Assembly: GCA_051061015.1 (NCBI GenBank)
Contig: JBPFEG010000065.1
Coordinates: 50,885-114,884 of the forward strand
Length of the DNA: 64,000 bases
Reading direction: 5' to 3'
DNA from: Methylomicrobium sp051061015
GTDB lineage: Bacteria; Pseudomonadota; Gammaproteobacteria; Methylococcales; Methylomonadaceae
Part shown: in pieces, positions 35,692 to 45,724 of the stretch
Position numbering within the stretch: position 1 is the first letter of the stretch
Layout: every line of letters starts with the position of its first letter
Notes under the pieces: generated by a model
Seen by the model: only the letters and a program-made list of their open reading frames with translations
Database searches by the model: none
What the model was told of the DNA's origin: nothing
Translations under genes and position numbers: made by a program

Positions 35692-38600
35692 TCTCCCTTC
35701 CCTAAGCTCAGATTGCGAGGCCCGGTTTGCGCTCGGTCATCTACTTCCACCTTGTAAAAAATGGCATACAGCACCGGCACGACGATCAAGACCAGGAGAG
35801 TGGCAAAGCCAAGGCCGAATACGATCGTCACCGCCATCGCAATGAAAAAGGCGTCCGTAAACAGAGGTATCATGCCCAGCATGGTCGTGCCGGAAGACAT
35901 GGTCACAGGAATCAGACGGCTGACACCGGAGCGCATCACCGCCTGATACGGTGTCGCCCCCTGGCCGATCTGCACGTTAATTTCGTCGATCAGTACAATC
36001 GAAGCCTTGATGACCATACCCGAGAGGCTCATTAACCCCAGCAGTGCCATGAAGCCGAACGGCTGATGAAAAACCAACAATCCCAGGGTAACTCCGATGA
36101 GGGCCAGCGGCACCGTCAGCCAGATGATCAGAGTCTGTTTGATCGAGTTGAAAAGAACCAGCACCGTTAATACCATCAAGCCGAAAAATACCGGTATCGA
36201 GCTTGCCAGCCGCGAATTGGCGCGAGCGGAATCCTCGGCTTCGCCGCCCCAGGCCATGTAATAGCCCGGCTTGCCTTTTAGCGGCCACAGGTCGTTGTCG
36301 CCGACTTTAAGCGTCGACGCATCGAATTCTTCAATTGCTTCATCAGAGGGTTTTCCCAGCACCGCCGCTACATCCACACCGACGGCTTGTTCGATTTTCG
36401 CTTTGACTTTCGTGAAAACTTCGATTGGCAATCCCTCGCGCGGGTCGGCATGGATGCGCAGCATTTTGCGACGGTCCCAGCGCCATACATGTGCGTCTTC
36501 GAATTCGAGCGGGAAAGAAGACACCACTTGGCCCATCGGGATCATCGATTGCGCGGCTGGACTCCAGATCTGCACCGCTTCCAGGCTGTCCAGATCGGCG
36601 CTTTCTGCCGCCGGGGAGCGCGCCACCAGCGGGATCAATTCATCCCGCTCTCGGTAAACCCCTACGTTCTGGCCTTCGAACGCCATCGCCAGCGCTTCGG
36701 CCACTTCCGAGCGATCGATGCCGGCGCGCCGCGCCTGGGATTCCGCCAATTGCGGCCTGAGCACCTTGGTTTTGTCCCGCCACTCGTTACGCACGGCCTT
36801 GGCGGTTGGCTCTGCCAGCAGGATAGCTTCCGCTTTCCCGCCCAAGCGCCGCAGTTCCTCGGCGTCCGCCCCGTAGAGGCGCAACTGGATCTTACCCCCG
36901 GTCGACGGCCCCAAGATGAACAGCCGCAAGTTGACGACGGCATCCGGGTAAAGCGCTTCTAGTTCCTCCTGTACCTGCGGGGCCATCGCGGCAATGCGGG
37001 TGTAATCGTCGACATCCACCAGGATCTGGCCGAAGCTGTGGTACTTATGTTCCGGCGTATAAGTCAGCAGGAACCGCACCTGCCCGCCGCCCAGCTGACT
37101 GGTCAGATGGGTCACGCCTTCGTGCTTCTTGATCAGCGTCTCGGCCTGTTTGATACGCCGGTCGGTTTCCTTTATGTCGGTACCTTCCGGGAACCAGAGA
37201 TCGACATAGAATTGCGGGCGGGTGGAGTCAGGGAAGAAGCTCTTCTTGACAAAACCAAACCCCAATAGAGCCGCGATAAACAGCGCCACGACTATGCCCA
37301 CAACGATCCAGCGGAAACGCAGGCAGAAAATCAGGAAACGCTGATATTTTCCATAAAATCCGACCGAGTAGGGGTCAACATCTTCGCTCGTGGCAACAGC
37401 GCCGGTTTTAAGAAACATCTTGCATAATAGAGGTGTGCAGGTGACAGAGGTCAGCCAGCTAAAGGACAGAGAAATCAGGATCACCGAAAACAAGGTGCGG
37501 CAATATTCGCCGGTGGAATCTTCGGAAGTGCCGATCGCGGCGAAAGCGATAATCGCCACCGCCGTACCGCCCAGCATCGGCAACGCGTTCTGGCCGACGA
37601 TATCGCGCGCCGCATCGTAGCCGCTTTGTCCTTGCGCCATGCGCATGCGCATGCCGTCGGTGACGACAATCGCGCAATCCACCAGCATTCCCAAAGCAAT
37701 GATTAAAGCGCCTAACGAGATGCGTTCCAGGGTGATGTCGAACATGTGCATCACGATGAAGGTGCCCATGATTGTGACCAGTAACACCGCGCCGAGAATC
37801 AAACCGCTGCGCAAGCCCATGAACAGCAGTAACACACCGACCACAATGGCCACCGCTTCGGCCAAATTGACGACAAAGCCGGTCAGAGAAACCTTCACCG
37901 ATTGGGCTTGATGGGAAATAATGTGGGTTTCCATACCTACCGGACGCATCGGTTCGAGTTCCTTTAAGCGCTGTTCCAATGACTCGGCCATGATGATGAC
38001 GTTGCCGCCTAACACGGTCGAAATTCCCAAGCCGATGGCAGGCTGGCTGTCGAAGCGCAGCAGCGTCGTCGGCGGTTCGTGATAGCCGCGTTTGATGTCG
38101 GCCACATCGCGAAGGTACACCAAACTTTGGGATTTTTGCCCTCGGGAAGTAATCATAAGGTCGCCGAAATCCTGTTCCGATTTGTATTCGCCGGTCGGGT
38201 TAATCGGTATGAATTCCTGGCCCAAGTTAAAATTGCCGGCGCTCGATACGACGTTTTTGGCTTGTAAGGTACTGTAGATATCTTTCGGCGAGATGCCGAG
38301 CTGCGCCATTTTTTCGCGGCGCATTTCCACGTAGATCGCTTCCTTTTGTTCTCCGTAAAGGACGACGCGCTTGACGTCGGTCGCTTTCAGCAATTCTTTT
38401 TGCAGATATTTGGCGTATTCGTAGATCTCCTTGTAACTGTAGCCCTCACCGGTAATCGCTAGATAAATACCGTAAACGTCGCCAAAATCGTCGTTGACCA
38501 GCGAAGGTCCTGCTTTGGGTGGTAACTTGCCCTGCGCGTCATTGATCTTGCGGCGCAGTTCGTCCCATACCTGCGGCAACGAGAACTTATCGTACTTATC

Positions 38601-38888
38601 CTTCATTTTGACTTTTACGTTGGAAAGACCGCGGTAAGAATGCGATTCGACTTTCTCCAACTGCCCCAGTTCCTGCGCGGCTTTCTCGATCACATTGGTG
38701 ACCTCTTCTTCCACTTCCGCAGCCGACGCACCAGGGTAAGGAGTCTCAATCACCGCCTCCTTAATCGTAAATTCCGGGTCTTCCAAGCGGCTTAAAGCCT
38801 GATACGACTTCCAGCCGACCACCAATAGCAGCACAATCATCACCCAAGTGATGACGCTTTTATTTATGCTCCATTCCGCCAAATTCAT
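35688..38888 (-). CDS. RND efflux transporter permease
   Basis: A 1066-aa inner-membrane proton-driven pump with the 12-TM/two periplasmic loop layout of AcrB relatives. The N-terminus is MNLAEWSINKSVITWVM. The TM4 motif reads ALGMLVDCAIVVTDG, where AcrB has two adjacent Asp; here only the first is kept. TM10-11 motifs are LMSLSGMVIKASIVLIDEIN and PVTMSSGTTMLGMIPL. The substrate is unknown; drug, solvent or envelope-lipid export are options. It is co-transcribed with its adaptor and channel. A 73-nt gap separates it from the adaptor gene. Confidence 0.9.
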   Translation of the reverse strand: MNLAEWSINKSVITWVMIVLLLVVGWKSYQALSRLEDPEFTIKEAVIETPYPGASAAEVEEEVTNVIEKAAQELGQLEKVESHSYRGLSNVKVKMKDKYDKFSLPQVWDELRRKINDAQGKLPPKAGPSLVNDDFGDVYGIYLAITGEGYSYKEIYEYAKYLQKELLKATDVKRVVLYGEQKEAIYVEMRREKMAQLGISPKDIYSTLQAKNVVSSAGNFNLGQEFIPINPTGEYKSEQDFGDLMITSRGQKSQSLVYLRDVADIKRGYHEPPTTLLRFDSQPAIGLGISTVLGGNVIIMAESLEQRLKELEPMRPVGMETHIISHQAQSVKVSLTGFVVNLAEAVAIVVGVLLLFMGLRSGLILGAVLLVTIMGTFIVMHMFDITLERISLGALIIALGMLVDCAIVVTDGMRMRMAQGQSGYDAARDIVGQNALPMLGGTAVAIIAFAAIGTSEDSTGEYCRTLFSVILISLSFSWLTSVTCTPLLCKMFLKTGAVATSEDVDPYSVGFYGKYQRFLIFCLRFRWIVVGIVVALFIAALLGFGFVKKSFFPDSTRPQFYVDLWFPEGTDIKETDRRIKQAETLIKKHEGVTHLTSQLGGGQVRFLLTYTPEHKYHSFGQILVDVDDYTRIAAMAPQVQEELEALYPDAVVNLRLFILGPSTGGKIQLRLYGADAEELRRLGGKAEAILLAEPTAKAVRNEWRDKTKVLRPQLAESQARRAGIDRSEVAEALAMAFEGQNVGVYRERDELIPLVARSPAAESADLDSLEAVQIWSPAAQSMIPMGQVVSSFPLEFEDAHVWRWDRRKMLRIHADPREGLPIEVFTKVKAKIEQAVGVDVAAVLGKPSDEAIEEFDASTLKVGDNDLWPLKGKPGYYMAWGGEAEDSARANSRLASSIPVFFGLMVLTVLVLFNSIKQTLIIWLTVPLALIGVTLGLLVFHQPFGFMALLGLMSLSGMVIKASIVLIDEINVQIGQGATPYQAVMRSGVSRLIPVTMSSGTTMLGMIPLFTDAFFIAMAVTIVFGLGFATLLVLIVVPVLYAIFYKVEVDDRAQTGPRNLSLGKGE

Positions 38889-38961
38889 TTGCTTGAGTCC
38901 CCTTGATCTAACTAACGATTAGAATCGTGAAGTAATCGTCATTTTTTGGGTTGACTAACGG

Positions 38962-40098
38962 TTATTCGAGCGGCCGAACGGTTTGGCCTTCGCTTAGCGC
39001 GCTGACACCGCTGATCGCTATGGTTTCATCGGCATTCAATCCACTGACGATCTTAATACTGTCGTTTCCGGATAAATCGCCGGTTGTTACCGCACGGCGT
39101 TGTGCTTTCATGGTTTTCGCATCGATAACCCAGACTTGCGAGTGCCCCGCGTCGTCGGCAAATACGGCGATGGCCGGAATCAGGATTTCTGCACCGACCT
39201 CTGTTTCCTCGGTAAATTCGATGGCTACGTTAACCGTCATTCCCGGAAGGATGCGGATACCGGAGGGCGCGGGCATCGCTAACACCACGCGGTAGGTTTG
39301 CGTAACCGAATCGGCTTGGGTCGCGAATTCCTTAACCCGCAATTCGAAGCGCCGGTTTGGGTCCGCGGTGAATTCGGCGTAAAAGCGGGGTAAGGTTTTA
39401 CGGATCGGCGTCATCATCAACTCCGGCACGTCGATTATGACTTCCACAGCTGTCACATTCTGCAAGCTGAGTACCGCTTCCTTGGCCTGCACTTCTTTAT
39501 AGTTATCGACGTACTTTTGAGCAATCACGCCATCGAAAGGCGCTTTCAAACGGGTATATTCCAATTGATCTTTGGCCGCAGCAACAGTCGCTTTTGCGGA
39601 TTGCAAATCGGCACTGGCAACCTTTTCGGCTGCGCGTTTTAGCGATACCATCGAATCGCTGACGGCACCGGCATCGGTTTCTTTCACTTTGACATAACGC
39701 TGATGCTCGGCAATCGCATAAACAAGCGCTGCTTGAGCTTTCGCCAACACGCCTTCAGCGTTGCGCAGATTGGTTTCATAATCCCGGGGATCGATGCGTG
39801 CGACGAGAGTTCCTTTCTTGACTGTTTGACCTTCCTTAACCGGAAGTTCAACCAGGGTGCCGGGCACTTGAAACGCCAAATCGACGCGATCGGCAGCGCG
39901 CACGGTACCGGGCAATTTCCGGGTTTTTCCTGCCAGGGAACCGCCGACCTTCATCAGTTTTACCGGACGGATCGTCTCGACGGTTTTGGCGGGTTCTTCG
40001 CTTTGTCCACACGCCGAGAGCAAGGCCAAGCTAACCGCACAAATGATAAGCCCGGATTTTATCTGCGATCCTCGCTGAACTAGCGCATAGAAATTCAT
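38962..40098 (-). CDS. RND periplasmic adaptor (MFP/HlyD) lipoprotein
   Basis: A 378-aa membrane-fusion protein linking the RND pump and the outer-membrane channel. The lipoprotein signal peptide ends in LLSAC. A barrel-sandwich half (LAFQVPGTLVELPVKEGQTV), a helical hairpin (~110-175), the second lipoyl half (LKAPFDGVIAQKYVDN) and a beta-barrel (VEVIIDVPELMM) follow in order. It is the first gene of the adaptor-pump-channel-xfp operon. Regulon site 6 lies ~195 nt upstream. Confidence 0.92.
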   Translation of the reverse strand: MNFYALVQRGSQIKSGLIICAVSLALLSACGQSEEPAKTVETIRPVKLMKVGGSLAGKTRKLPGTVRAADRVDLAFQVPGTLVELPVKEGQTVKKGTLVARIDPRDYETNLRNAEGVLAKAQAALVYAIAEHQRYVKVKETDAGAVSDSMVSLKRAAEKVASADLQSAKATVAAAKDQLEYTRLKAPFDGVIAQKYVDNYKEVQAKEAVLSLQNVTAVEVIIDVPELMMTPIRKTLPRFYAEFTADPNRRFELRVKEFATQADSVTQTYRVVLAMPAPSGIRILPGMTVNVAIEFTEETEVGAEILIPAIAVFADDAGHSQVWVIDAKTMKAQRRAVTTGDLSGNDSIKIVSGLNADETIAISGVSALSEGQTVRPLE

Positions 40099-40261
40099 TT
40101 TGCCACCTCATCCAAAGAATTGTTTTTTTGACTATCGCTAGTCTGTAACCTGGCTAGGCGATGGGCAAGTTGTTAGACTGAAATAGTGCCGATTCGCCAA
40201 TATTTGGGCTCCTGTTTAATGAATTGGAAACCTGCAGATGAATCTTAAATGACATAATCGC

Positions 40262-40307
40262 ATTCTATTCCTGTGGAAGCGGGTCTCGCTATTGGACTTT
40301 GGTCCAA
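40262..40307 (-). promoter_or_regulatory. Regulon promoter, site 6 (efflux-phosphoketolase operon)
   Basis: The palindrome TTGGACTTTGGTCCAA (40292-40307) is followed on the minus strand by TAGCG, a CCCGCTT block and the -10 box TAGAAT (40262-40267) at 25 nt. The other intergenic sequence, 40308-40492, holds nothing else recognisable. Confidence 0.76.
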
Positions 40308-40492
40308 GACTTATTAGGACAACCACGCTGAAAAAAGTTATCCAGAGTAACGTCTTATGATTGAAAAAGAGAAACTGATTTGTTTATGGCGACGACCATG
40401 CAATGCACAATTTTTCCCAAGAATTTAAAAAGAGGATCATTCACAACCGTGATGATTAACGATATGTCATGTCGTTTTTGAATTCAAAAGAT

Positions 40493-41485
40493 TCACCGCA
40501 ATAACCCTGCAAGCCGCTCTGACGAAAATATCCGCTGGATTGTCAACCCTTGAACGATAATCGAGAAAACCACAACAGCAAAGGTCATATTCATGATTAG
40601 CGGTTTCCAGGGATTATCGGTTAGTGACACCGCAAGCGCCAAGGATAGCCCCCCACGCAGTCCACTCCAAGTCAGCAACTCAGTCAGACCCAAAAAGTCG
40701 GCGCGGATTACCCTTAGCAAATTGAGTCCGCCCACTATCGCCCGCAACCCCGAGGGTAATTAATAGACCGGTGCTGTAGGCGATCGAACGCAGCATCAGG
40801 TAGTGGATCAACAGCCAGACGATCAGGCCCAAGAGTGCACCGCCAAGAACTTCCTGCACAAAAATGGCAGCGGCGGCGGCCACGCTGACCTCGCCGCCCT
40901 CGCTCGCCGAAGCCGCGAAGATCGTGAACAAGACGACTGCAACGCCGTCATTTAACAATGATTCTCCGTCGACCGCCGTTTCCAGTTTCTGTGGCAGGCC
41001 GATTTTGGAGAGAATCGCGAGCGAGGCAATCGGGTCGGTAGCCGCGATCAGCGCCCCAAACAAAAGAGCTTGCGACAAGGTCACTGCTATGCCAAATGTG
41101 GAAAAGGCGCCGTAGACGATGCCGCCGGTCAGGAAGCAGGACGCGGTGGTGCCGGCGAAAGCCAGCCAGCCAATCAGCCAGCGCTGGTCACGCAGTACGC
41201 CCCAACTGACCCGCACGCTACCGCGAAACAACAAAAAACACAGAACGCCTTTTAACAGCGTGTCATTTAGATTGAACGTTTGCGTTAGATTCTTCAATAA
41301 ACCGATGTCTACGACCGGAACAAAACGACCGGAACAAAGTTTGCGAAAATTCTAAAAACCACCGTCACTACACAGGCCAGGATCAACAGGCCGATGTCGT
41401 GCTGGATATGCAGATAGCGATCGTTGACAAAACTCAGAATCGCTGCGATTCCGAACAGGAAAGCGATCGCAGTAAAAGTATCCAC
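40493..41485 (-). pseudogene. Decayed CPA1-family Na+(K+)/H+ antiporter
   Basis: Pieces of a NhaP-type antiporter in different frames. The N-terminus begins at GTG 41485 (VDTFTAIAFLFGIAAILSF) and runs to a 14-bp tandem duplication that shifts the frame. The second part (41297-40680) carries the core motif FGALIAATDPIASLAILSKIG, ESLLNDGVAVVLF and HYLMLRSIAYS. A deletion of roughly a hundred codons and another frame change follow, and the last part resumes with LLTWSGLRGGLSLALA. The typical protein would be ~400 aa. The start lies 11 nt after the C39-peptidase stop, so it was the last gene of the DUF3300-DUF2950-C39 operon. Confidence 0.85.
41311..41338. repeat. 14-bp tandem duplication in antiporter
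   Basis: Two perfect adjacent copies of ACGACCGGAACAAA (41311-41324 and 41325-41338). Removing one copy restores the frame to F-A-N-F-V-P-V-V-D-I-G-L-L-K, consistent with a recent inactivating slippage event. Confidence 0.9.
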
Positions 41486-41495
41486 CGAGCATCCT

Positions 41496-42569
41496 TCAGC
41501 TTTCGGCTTGTCCCTGAGCGAGCCGGGCTAGCGCATCCGAGGGGATGATTCGCTGATTGATGATCGCGCCGTTGTATTTGCCGGCGATCTCCCTGAATTT
41601 TCTCTCCCAGACGTTTTCAAAGAGCACGATTACCGCCGAATGGTCCGGCGGCAGTTTACCCGCGACTCTCTGAATGTCGGCGACCGAGAGACCGAAATCG
41701 CCCTCCCGCGCGGCCTTGGCAGCGGATTCCGCCTTAACGCGGGAGAATTCCTGAGCGCTAGCGCTTATCCCTGCAAGGGCAGCCACTATCGCATTGACTT
41801 CCATCACGTTTTCTTCGTCCTGAAGGCGGCCGCCTTCCATTGCCGATAGCCTGCCCTCCTTGTCTTTTCTAAGAAAGAAAAAGGCATCGGGCCTTAGAAC
41901 GCTGGTCTCCCAGAGCCCCTTCAATTCATTCACGAAATCATAGGGCAAAAGAGCGCCCTGAAATTGGGTCACGATCAGATTTATCGACCCCATCCTGCTG
42001 AAATCGAGCTTGGCAGACTCGACATCCTTAAACCGTTGCGGCTGGGCCGGCTTTTCGCCCCGAATAAAGATCCCAAGTTGCATCAGTTTCGGCCCTTTCT
42101 GAAGGTCGCCGCCCATCACATGATGCCAGTGTTGCACGAATGCTTCCCGTGGCACGAAGCCTTTTCCCATCCGCACATAGGGATCTTCGAAATAGACATA
42201 ATCCTGATCGACCGCGAGCACAACGACATAGTGACCGTTTTGCCAGTCTTCCTCCGCGGAAGCGGCTGAATCCTGCCGGCTCCGCCAGGCCTGATTCAAA
42301 GTGATTACCGGAATGCCGTGACCCGTCGCTTGTTCGATATCATCGAGCGTAAGATTTTCCTTAACCTCGGCTTGGAACCCAAGCATCAGGGCAACCCGCA
42401 CAATGTCCTCGGGATAGGTGCCGCTTTCCGGCGTGGTATGCAGCAGCGTCATCAGGTCTTCTTCATCCAGATCCTTGCCCCAATAGCTCAACACGGCCTG
42501 AAGGGCCGATGCGCCACAGGAATACTCGGTGCTCTGGCGCGTTTGTTTTAGCAGGCGGAAGCGTTTCAT
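41496..42569 (-). CDS. C39-type peptidase fused to DUF1269-like domain
   Basis: A 357-aa cytoplasmic protein. The N-terminal half is a papain-fold C39-like domain with QSTEYSCGASAL (Cys18), NGHYVVVL (His113) and YFEDP (Asp129), so the catalytic triad is present. From ~195 the sequence changes to SINLIVTQFQGALLPYDFVNELK, then LRPDAFFFLRKDKEGRLSA and HSAVIVLFENVWERKF, a pattern like DUF1269/DUF6325 proteins. No membrane ABC part is fused, unlike bacteriocin exporters. The fused combination is unusual, and its substrate is unknown. It is probably co-transcribed with DUF2950 (56 nt upstream) and the antiporter remnant. Confidence 0.7.
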   Translation of the reverse strand: MKRFRLLKQTRQSTEYSCGASALQAVLSYWGKDLDEEDLMTLLHTTPESGTYPEDIVRVALMLGFQAEVKENLTLDDIEQATGHGIPVITLNQAWRSRQDSAASAEEDWQNGHYVVVLAVDQDYVYFEDPYVRMGKGFVPREAFVQHWHHVMGGDLQKGPKLMQLGIFIRGEKPAQPQRFKDVESAKLDFSRMGSINLIVTQFQGALLPYDFVNELKGLWETSVLRPDAFFFLRKDKEGRLSAMEGGRLQDEENVMEVNAIVAALAGISASAQEFSRVKAESAAKAAREGDFGLSVADIQRVAGKLPPDHSAVIVLFENVWERKFREIAGKYNGAIINQRIIPSDALARLAQGQAES

Positions 42570-42625
42570 CTCAGGGCCCTGGTGATGGATAAAGTTGGCT
42601 TAATCCGACTGATTAAGCCAAAGGT

Positions 42626-43588
42626 TCACTTGTCGGGATTCTCATCCACCGCTTCCCATGAAGCATCCGGGTCAAAGGCTTTCATCGCCGCAGCCAATTC
42701 GGTGGTCTTCGGTCCCAAATTTTTCTGGTATATCTTTCCCCTGTGATTGACCACAAACGTCATGATGCCGGATGAACCGTAGACGGCAGGAAACGCGACC
42801 AGGGCAAAGCCTGCAATCATATTGCCGTTGATGATGTAGTCGTATTTTCCGCCGGGCACATTGCTGCCCTGACGGGTAATAATCTTGTATAAATAGCCGT
42901 GGAAAGGCGTTGGTTTTTCGGTACTGCCCTTTGCCAGGTAACCGGCGGCTTTGGCTTCCGCAAAGAGGGGGCCCAGAGGACTCTCGGGCTGGCCGGGTGC
43001 CGTTTCCCAATACAAGCCATCGAATTTGCCCGGCTCACTGCGTATTTTGGTCGCGAATTCGCTCACTTCATCGCCGTCCCGGTCGATGGAAGCATATTCT
43101 GTCTGCGCTTCCACATAAGCTCTCATCGCACCCAATGTATTCAGCTCATTGCGCCCAACTCTGCGGTTCAGAATTTCCTGCCTGCCTTGTTCGGCATCGA
43201 ATCGCCATTGACCTCCGTTATTCACGACAGGAACAGGAAATGACCAGTCATTCTTTCCGAAATGCAAGATCGCCTTATTGGCCTCCTGATTTTCGACAGA
43301 GGATTTCTCTTCCGCCATTTTCAGAAACTCGGCGCGATTGTTCGCATCTTCCACATCGTCGCCGGACGAAAAAATTTCCGCGTTTTGGCTGCCAAAAAGT
43401 ACCGCGAGTTTGTTTTTGTCGTAGTTGCGTGCGGCATCGACCAATGCTTTTGACGCCTCTTCTGGCGATGCAAAACCTTGGCCCTTGTCCACCGCTTTGG
43501 TTTCCGGGGCGGCGAATAAGACACGCGAAGCAATCGAGGTAACAAAAATGACCATCGAAAGAGTATTACGGAGTTTATTGGACATCAT
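42626..43588 (-). CDS. DUF2950 family protein
   Basis: A 320-aa exported protein of the DUF2950 family. The signal peptide runs to ~AAP, then GFASPEEASKALVDAARNYD. The family features TEYASIDRDGDEVSEFATKI, DGLYWETAPGQPESPLGPL and HGYLYKIITRQGSNVPGGKYDY are present. The function is unknown. Members are usually encoded next to DUF3300, as here (108 nt upstream), suggesting a shared envelope or cell-surface job. Confidence 0.85.
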   Translation of the reverse strand: MMSNKLRNTLSMVIFVTSIASRVLFAAPETKAVDKGQGFASPEEASKALVDAARNYDKNKLAVLFGSQNAEIFSSGDDVEDANNRAEFLKMAEEKSSVENQEANKAILHFGKNDWSFPVPVVNNGGQWRFDAEQGRQEILNRRVGRNELNTLGAMRAYVEAQTEYASIDRDGDEVSEFATKIRSEPGKFDGLYWETAPGQPESPLGPLFAEAKAAGYLAKGSTEKPTPFHGYLYKIITRQGSNVPGGKYDYIINGNMIAGFALVAFPAVYGSSGIMTFVVNHRGKIYQKNLGPKTTELAAAMKAFDPDASWEAVDENPDK

Positions 43589-43696
43589 GATGGAAACCTC
43601 TCCTAAATAAAGACCAAACTATCAGTGACCGTGAAGCCGGTGCGATAAACCCTTATTGCCAATGGCAAACCACGTGATTTCATGCTCTTGTACCCA

Positions 43697-45724
43697 TCAT
43701 CGGCGACCGCCACGACTTCTTCCACCACCACCGCCTCTGCTCGCGCCGCCCCCACCTCTGCTTGCACCGCCAGCACTGCCTCGGCTCGCTGGACGCTGCC
43801 CGCCAAATGACTGGCTTTGCCTGGCTGGCTGGGCGCGTGATGGCATTTGCCTGGCCGGTTGTTGAGCACGCGCAAAACTGGAGCTTCCGCGGTTACTATA
43901 AGCACTGGAGCGGCCGCCGTCCCGGGCGCTATCGAACGCACTCGGGCGCGACATTTCTTGACGACGCTGTGACTGCATGCGCTGCGCCTGCTCGTTGCGT
44001 TGTCTGTCCCTCTGCTGTTGCTGACCAGGTCTTTGAATGGCTTGTTGTGATCGCCTTGGGCTTGCAGCGGCGACGTTTTCGGTGCGTCGCGAAGCGGGAC
44101 CCGCGCGGTCTTTTGCACGCGCCTGGCCTATTCCCTGTTGCCGGGCATTCAGACTTGACGCGCCGCGCTTGCTTTCGAAATTGCTCCTTTGACCCGACGT
44201 CCTTAAGCCTTCCAAAGCAGTTTCACGACGACTTTCTGCCATGCCGGGACGCGTTTCCCTGCCCGGTTTGCCGGCCAAGCGTTGCTGGACATCGGAACTG
44301 GAAAGCCGAGCCGGCGCCGCACGATCTGCAACCCCCGCCTGACCAAATCCTCGCACATTGGCAGGAAGGTTTTGTGCGCCGCTAAGTCGGTTCCCGGCCA
44401 AGGCCGATGACTCCGCGCGTCCAATGCGCTGTTGCGCTTTAGGCGGAAAAGCCTGCCCCCGGCGATGTCGAGCATCCGGCTGCCAGCGTCCCCCCGTCCG
44501 GTCCTTTAAGGCCGGGAGTTGATCCTGATTGAAAGTGCCGTCTCGATTAAAATTAATTTCATTGCCCACATTGATATTGCCACGGTTAATATTTCCGCGG
44601 TTGATGTTGGCATTACCATACCGCGACCCGCCGTAATATCCGCCCCCTCCTCCGGACCAGCAATTTCCCCCGTGGCACACGGTGTCGCCATAATGATGCC
44701 CGACATGGTAATCATCCCAGTCATCATCGTCGGCCCATTCCATGATGCCCCAGGTCAACAATCCACCGGCGATCGCGCCGGCCCCGAACGACATCCATTG
44801 ATCGGAACTGTCAGTGGTCGTAGTCGTCGTGGTCGCAGGTGGAGGATAATAGGTCGGATAATAGCTTGCTGGCGCAGCGGCCATGGTTCCGGCGGGATAC
44901 ATTTGGGTGGTTGGAGGTGGAGCCATCGGCGCCGAATAAACAACCTCGGGATTGTAGCTTGGAACCGATATCGTATCGGCTTTGGCAGGCTCTATGTAAA
45001 TCACTTCCTTGGTCAATACGGCCGGTGTCGCTTTGGCGCCCTCAGTTTGCAATTCCTCTTCCCCTGGCTCCTGTACCGGCACCGTCTTGGTTTCGACTTT
45101 CTGCAAATCGGAATTTTTCAAAAATCCAGCATCGGTTGCGCGCTTACGTAAAGCCTGAATGGTATCCATCAATTGCGACGGATCTGACAAAAAAGCATCA
45201 CCCAACTGGGTAGTCCAGTCCAGATGTTGATCCATCATCGCAATCACATCAGGAACCGCCGTCAAACGGCTGACGCTGGCGTCCCAATTTTTGGTACGCA
45301 CGGTCGCCAGATCCGGTTTGGTCTCCAGCCAACGCGCCGCCTGCACCACTTCCAGAGGATAAGTGGCGGCCACCAGCACTTCGGCCAGCAGTGGATCGGG
45401 ATAAAGCGCTATCGGCGCCACCAAGGATTCCAGACTGGTCAAGGGCTTTGTTCCCGGCTTCGGGACCGGCGGAGCCGCAGGCGGCGGTTGTGCTGGTTGT
45501 GCTGGTTGTGCTGGCTGAGGCGTTGAGGTGACTGGTGGTGTCTGGGCTTTCTCTTTATCCTTATCGCCGCCGCATCCAACCACCTGAATTGCGAACATCA
45601 GCAGCGCGGCGCGGCCAACGAGGGTCATTTTACCGAAAGCCCTGCCTTTGGCGCGAACCCGAACGGTGTCGCCGACAATTTCGAGAAGAAGTGTGCGGCG
45701 GGTGGGATTATTAATAAGATTCAT
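43697..45724 (-). CDS. DUF3300 lipoprotein with captured ATPase N-terminus
   Basis: A 675-aa protein. The DUF3300 domain (~95-290) has LESLVAPIALYPDPLLAEVLVAATYP and AARWLETKP. A low-complexity Gly/Asn/Arg/Gln-rich C-terminus (~330-675) is very basic. Residues 1-31 are nearly the same as the N-terminus of the divergent V-ATPase B subunit (LLEIVGDTVRVRAKGRAFG). A natural lipoprotein signal begins only at Met33 (MTLVGRAALLMFAIQVVGC), so the first 32 residues look like an added, duplicated segment. Translation may begin at 45628 or 45724; both starts are possible. Confidence 0.8.
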   Translation of the reverse strand: MNLINNPTRRTLLLEIVGDTVRVRAKGRAFGKMTLVGRAALLMFAIQVVGCGGDKDKEKAQTPPVTSTPQPAQPAQPAQPPPAAPPVPKPGTKPLTSLESLVAPIALYPDPLLAEVLVAATYPLEVVQAARWLETKPDLATVRTKNWDASVSRLTAVPDVIAMMDQHLDWTTQLGDAFLSDPSQLMDTIQALRKRATDAGFLKNSDLQKVETKTVPVQEPGEEELQTEGAKATPAVLTKEVIYIEPAKADTISVPSYNPEVVYSAPMAPPPTTQMYPAGTMAAAPASYYPTYYPPPATTTTTTTDSSDQWMSFGAGAIAGGLLTWGIMEWADDDDWDDYHVGHHYGDTVCHGGNCWSGGGGGYYGGSRYGNANINRGNINRGNINVGNEINFNRDGTFNQDQLPALKDRTGGRWQPDARHRRGQAFPPKAQQRIGRAESSALAGNRLSGAQNLPANVRGFGQAGVADRAAPARLSSSDVQQRLAGKPGRETRPGMAESRRETALEGLRTSGQRSNFESKRGASSLNARQQGIGQARAKDRAGPASRRTENVAAASPRRSQQAIQRPGQQQQRDRQRNEQAQRMQSQRRQEMSRPSAFDSARDGGRSSAYSNRGSSSFARAQQPARQMPSRAQPARQSQSFGGQRPASRGSAGGASRGGGGASRGGGGGRSRGGRR

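Noticed and set aside
43697..44500. Repetitive Gly/Arg/Gln codons at the DUF3300 C-terminus as a tandem-repeat or CRISPR-like array
   Set aside because: The repeats are irregular and in frame, which is ordinary low-complexity protein sequence for this family.
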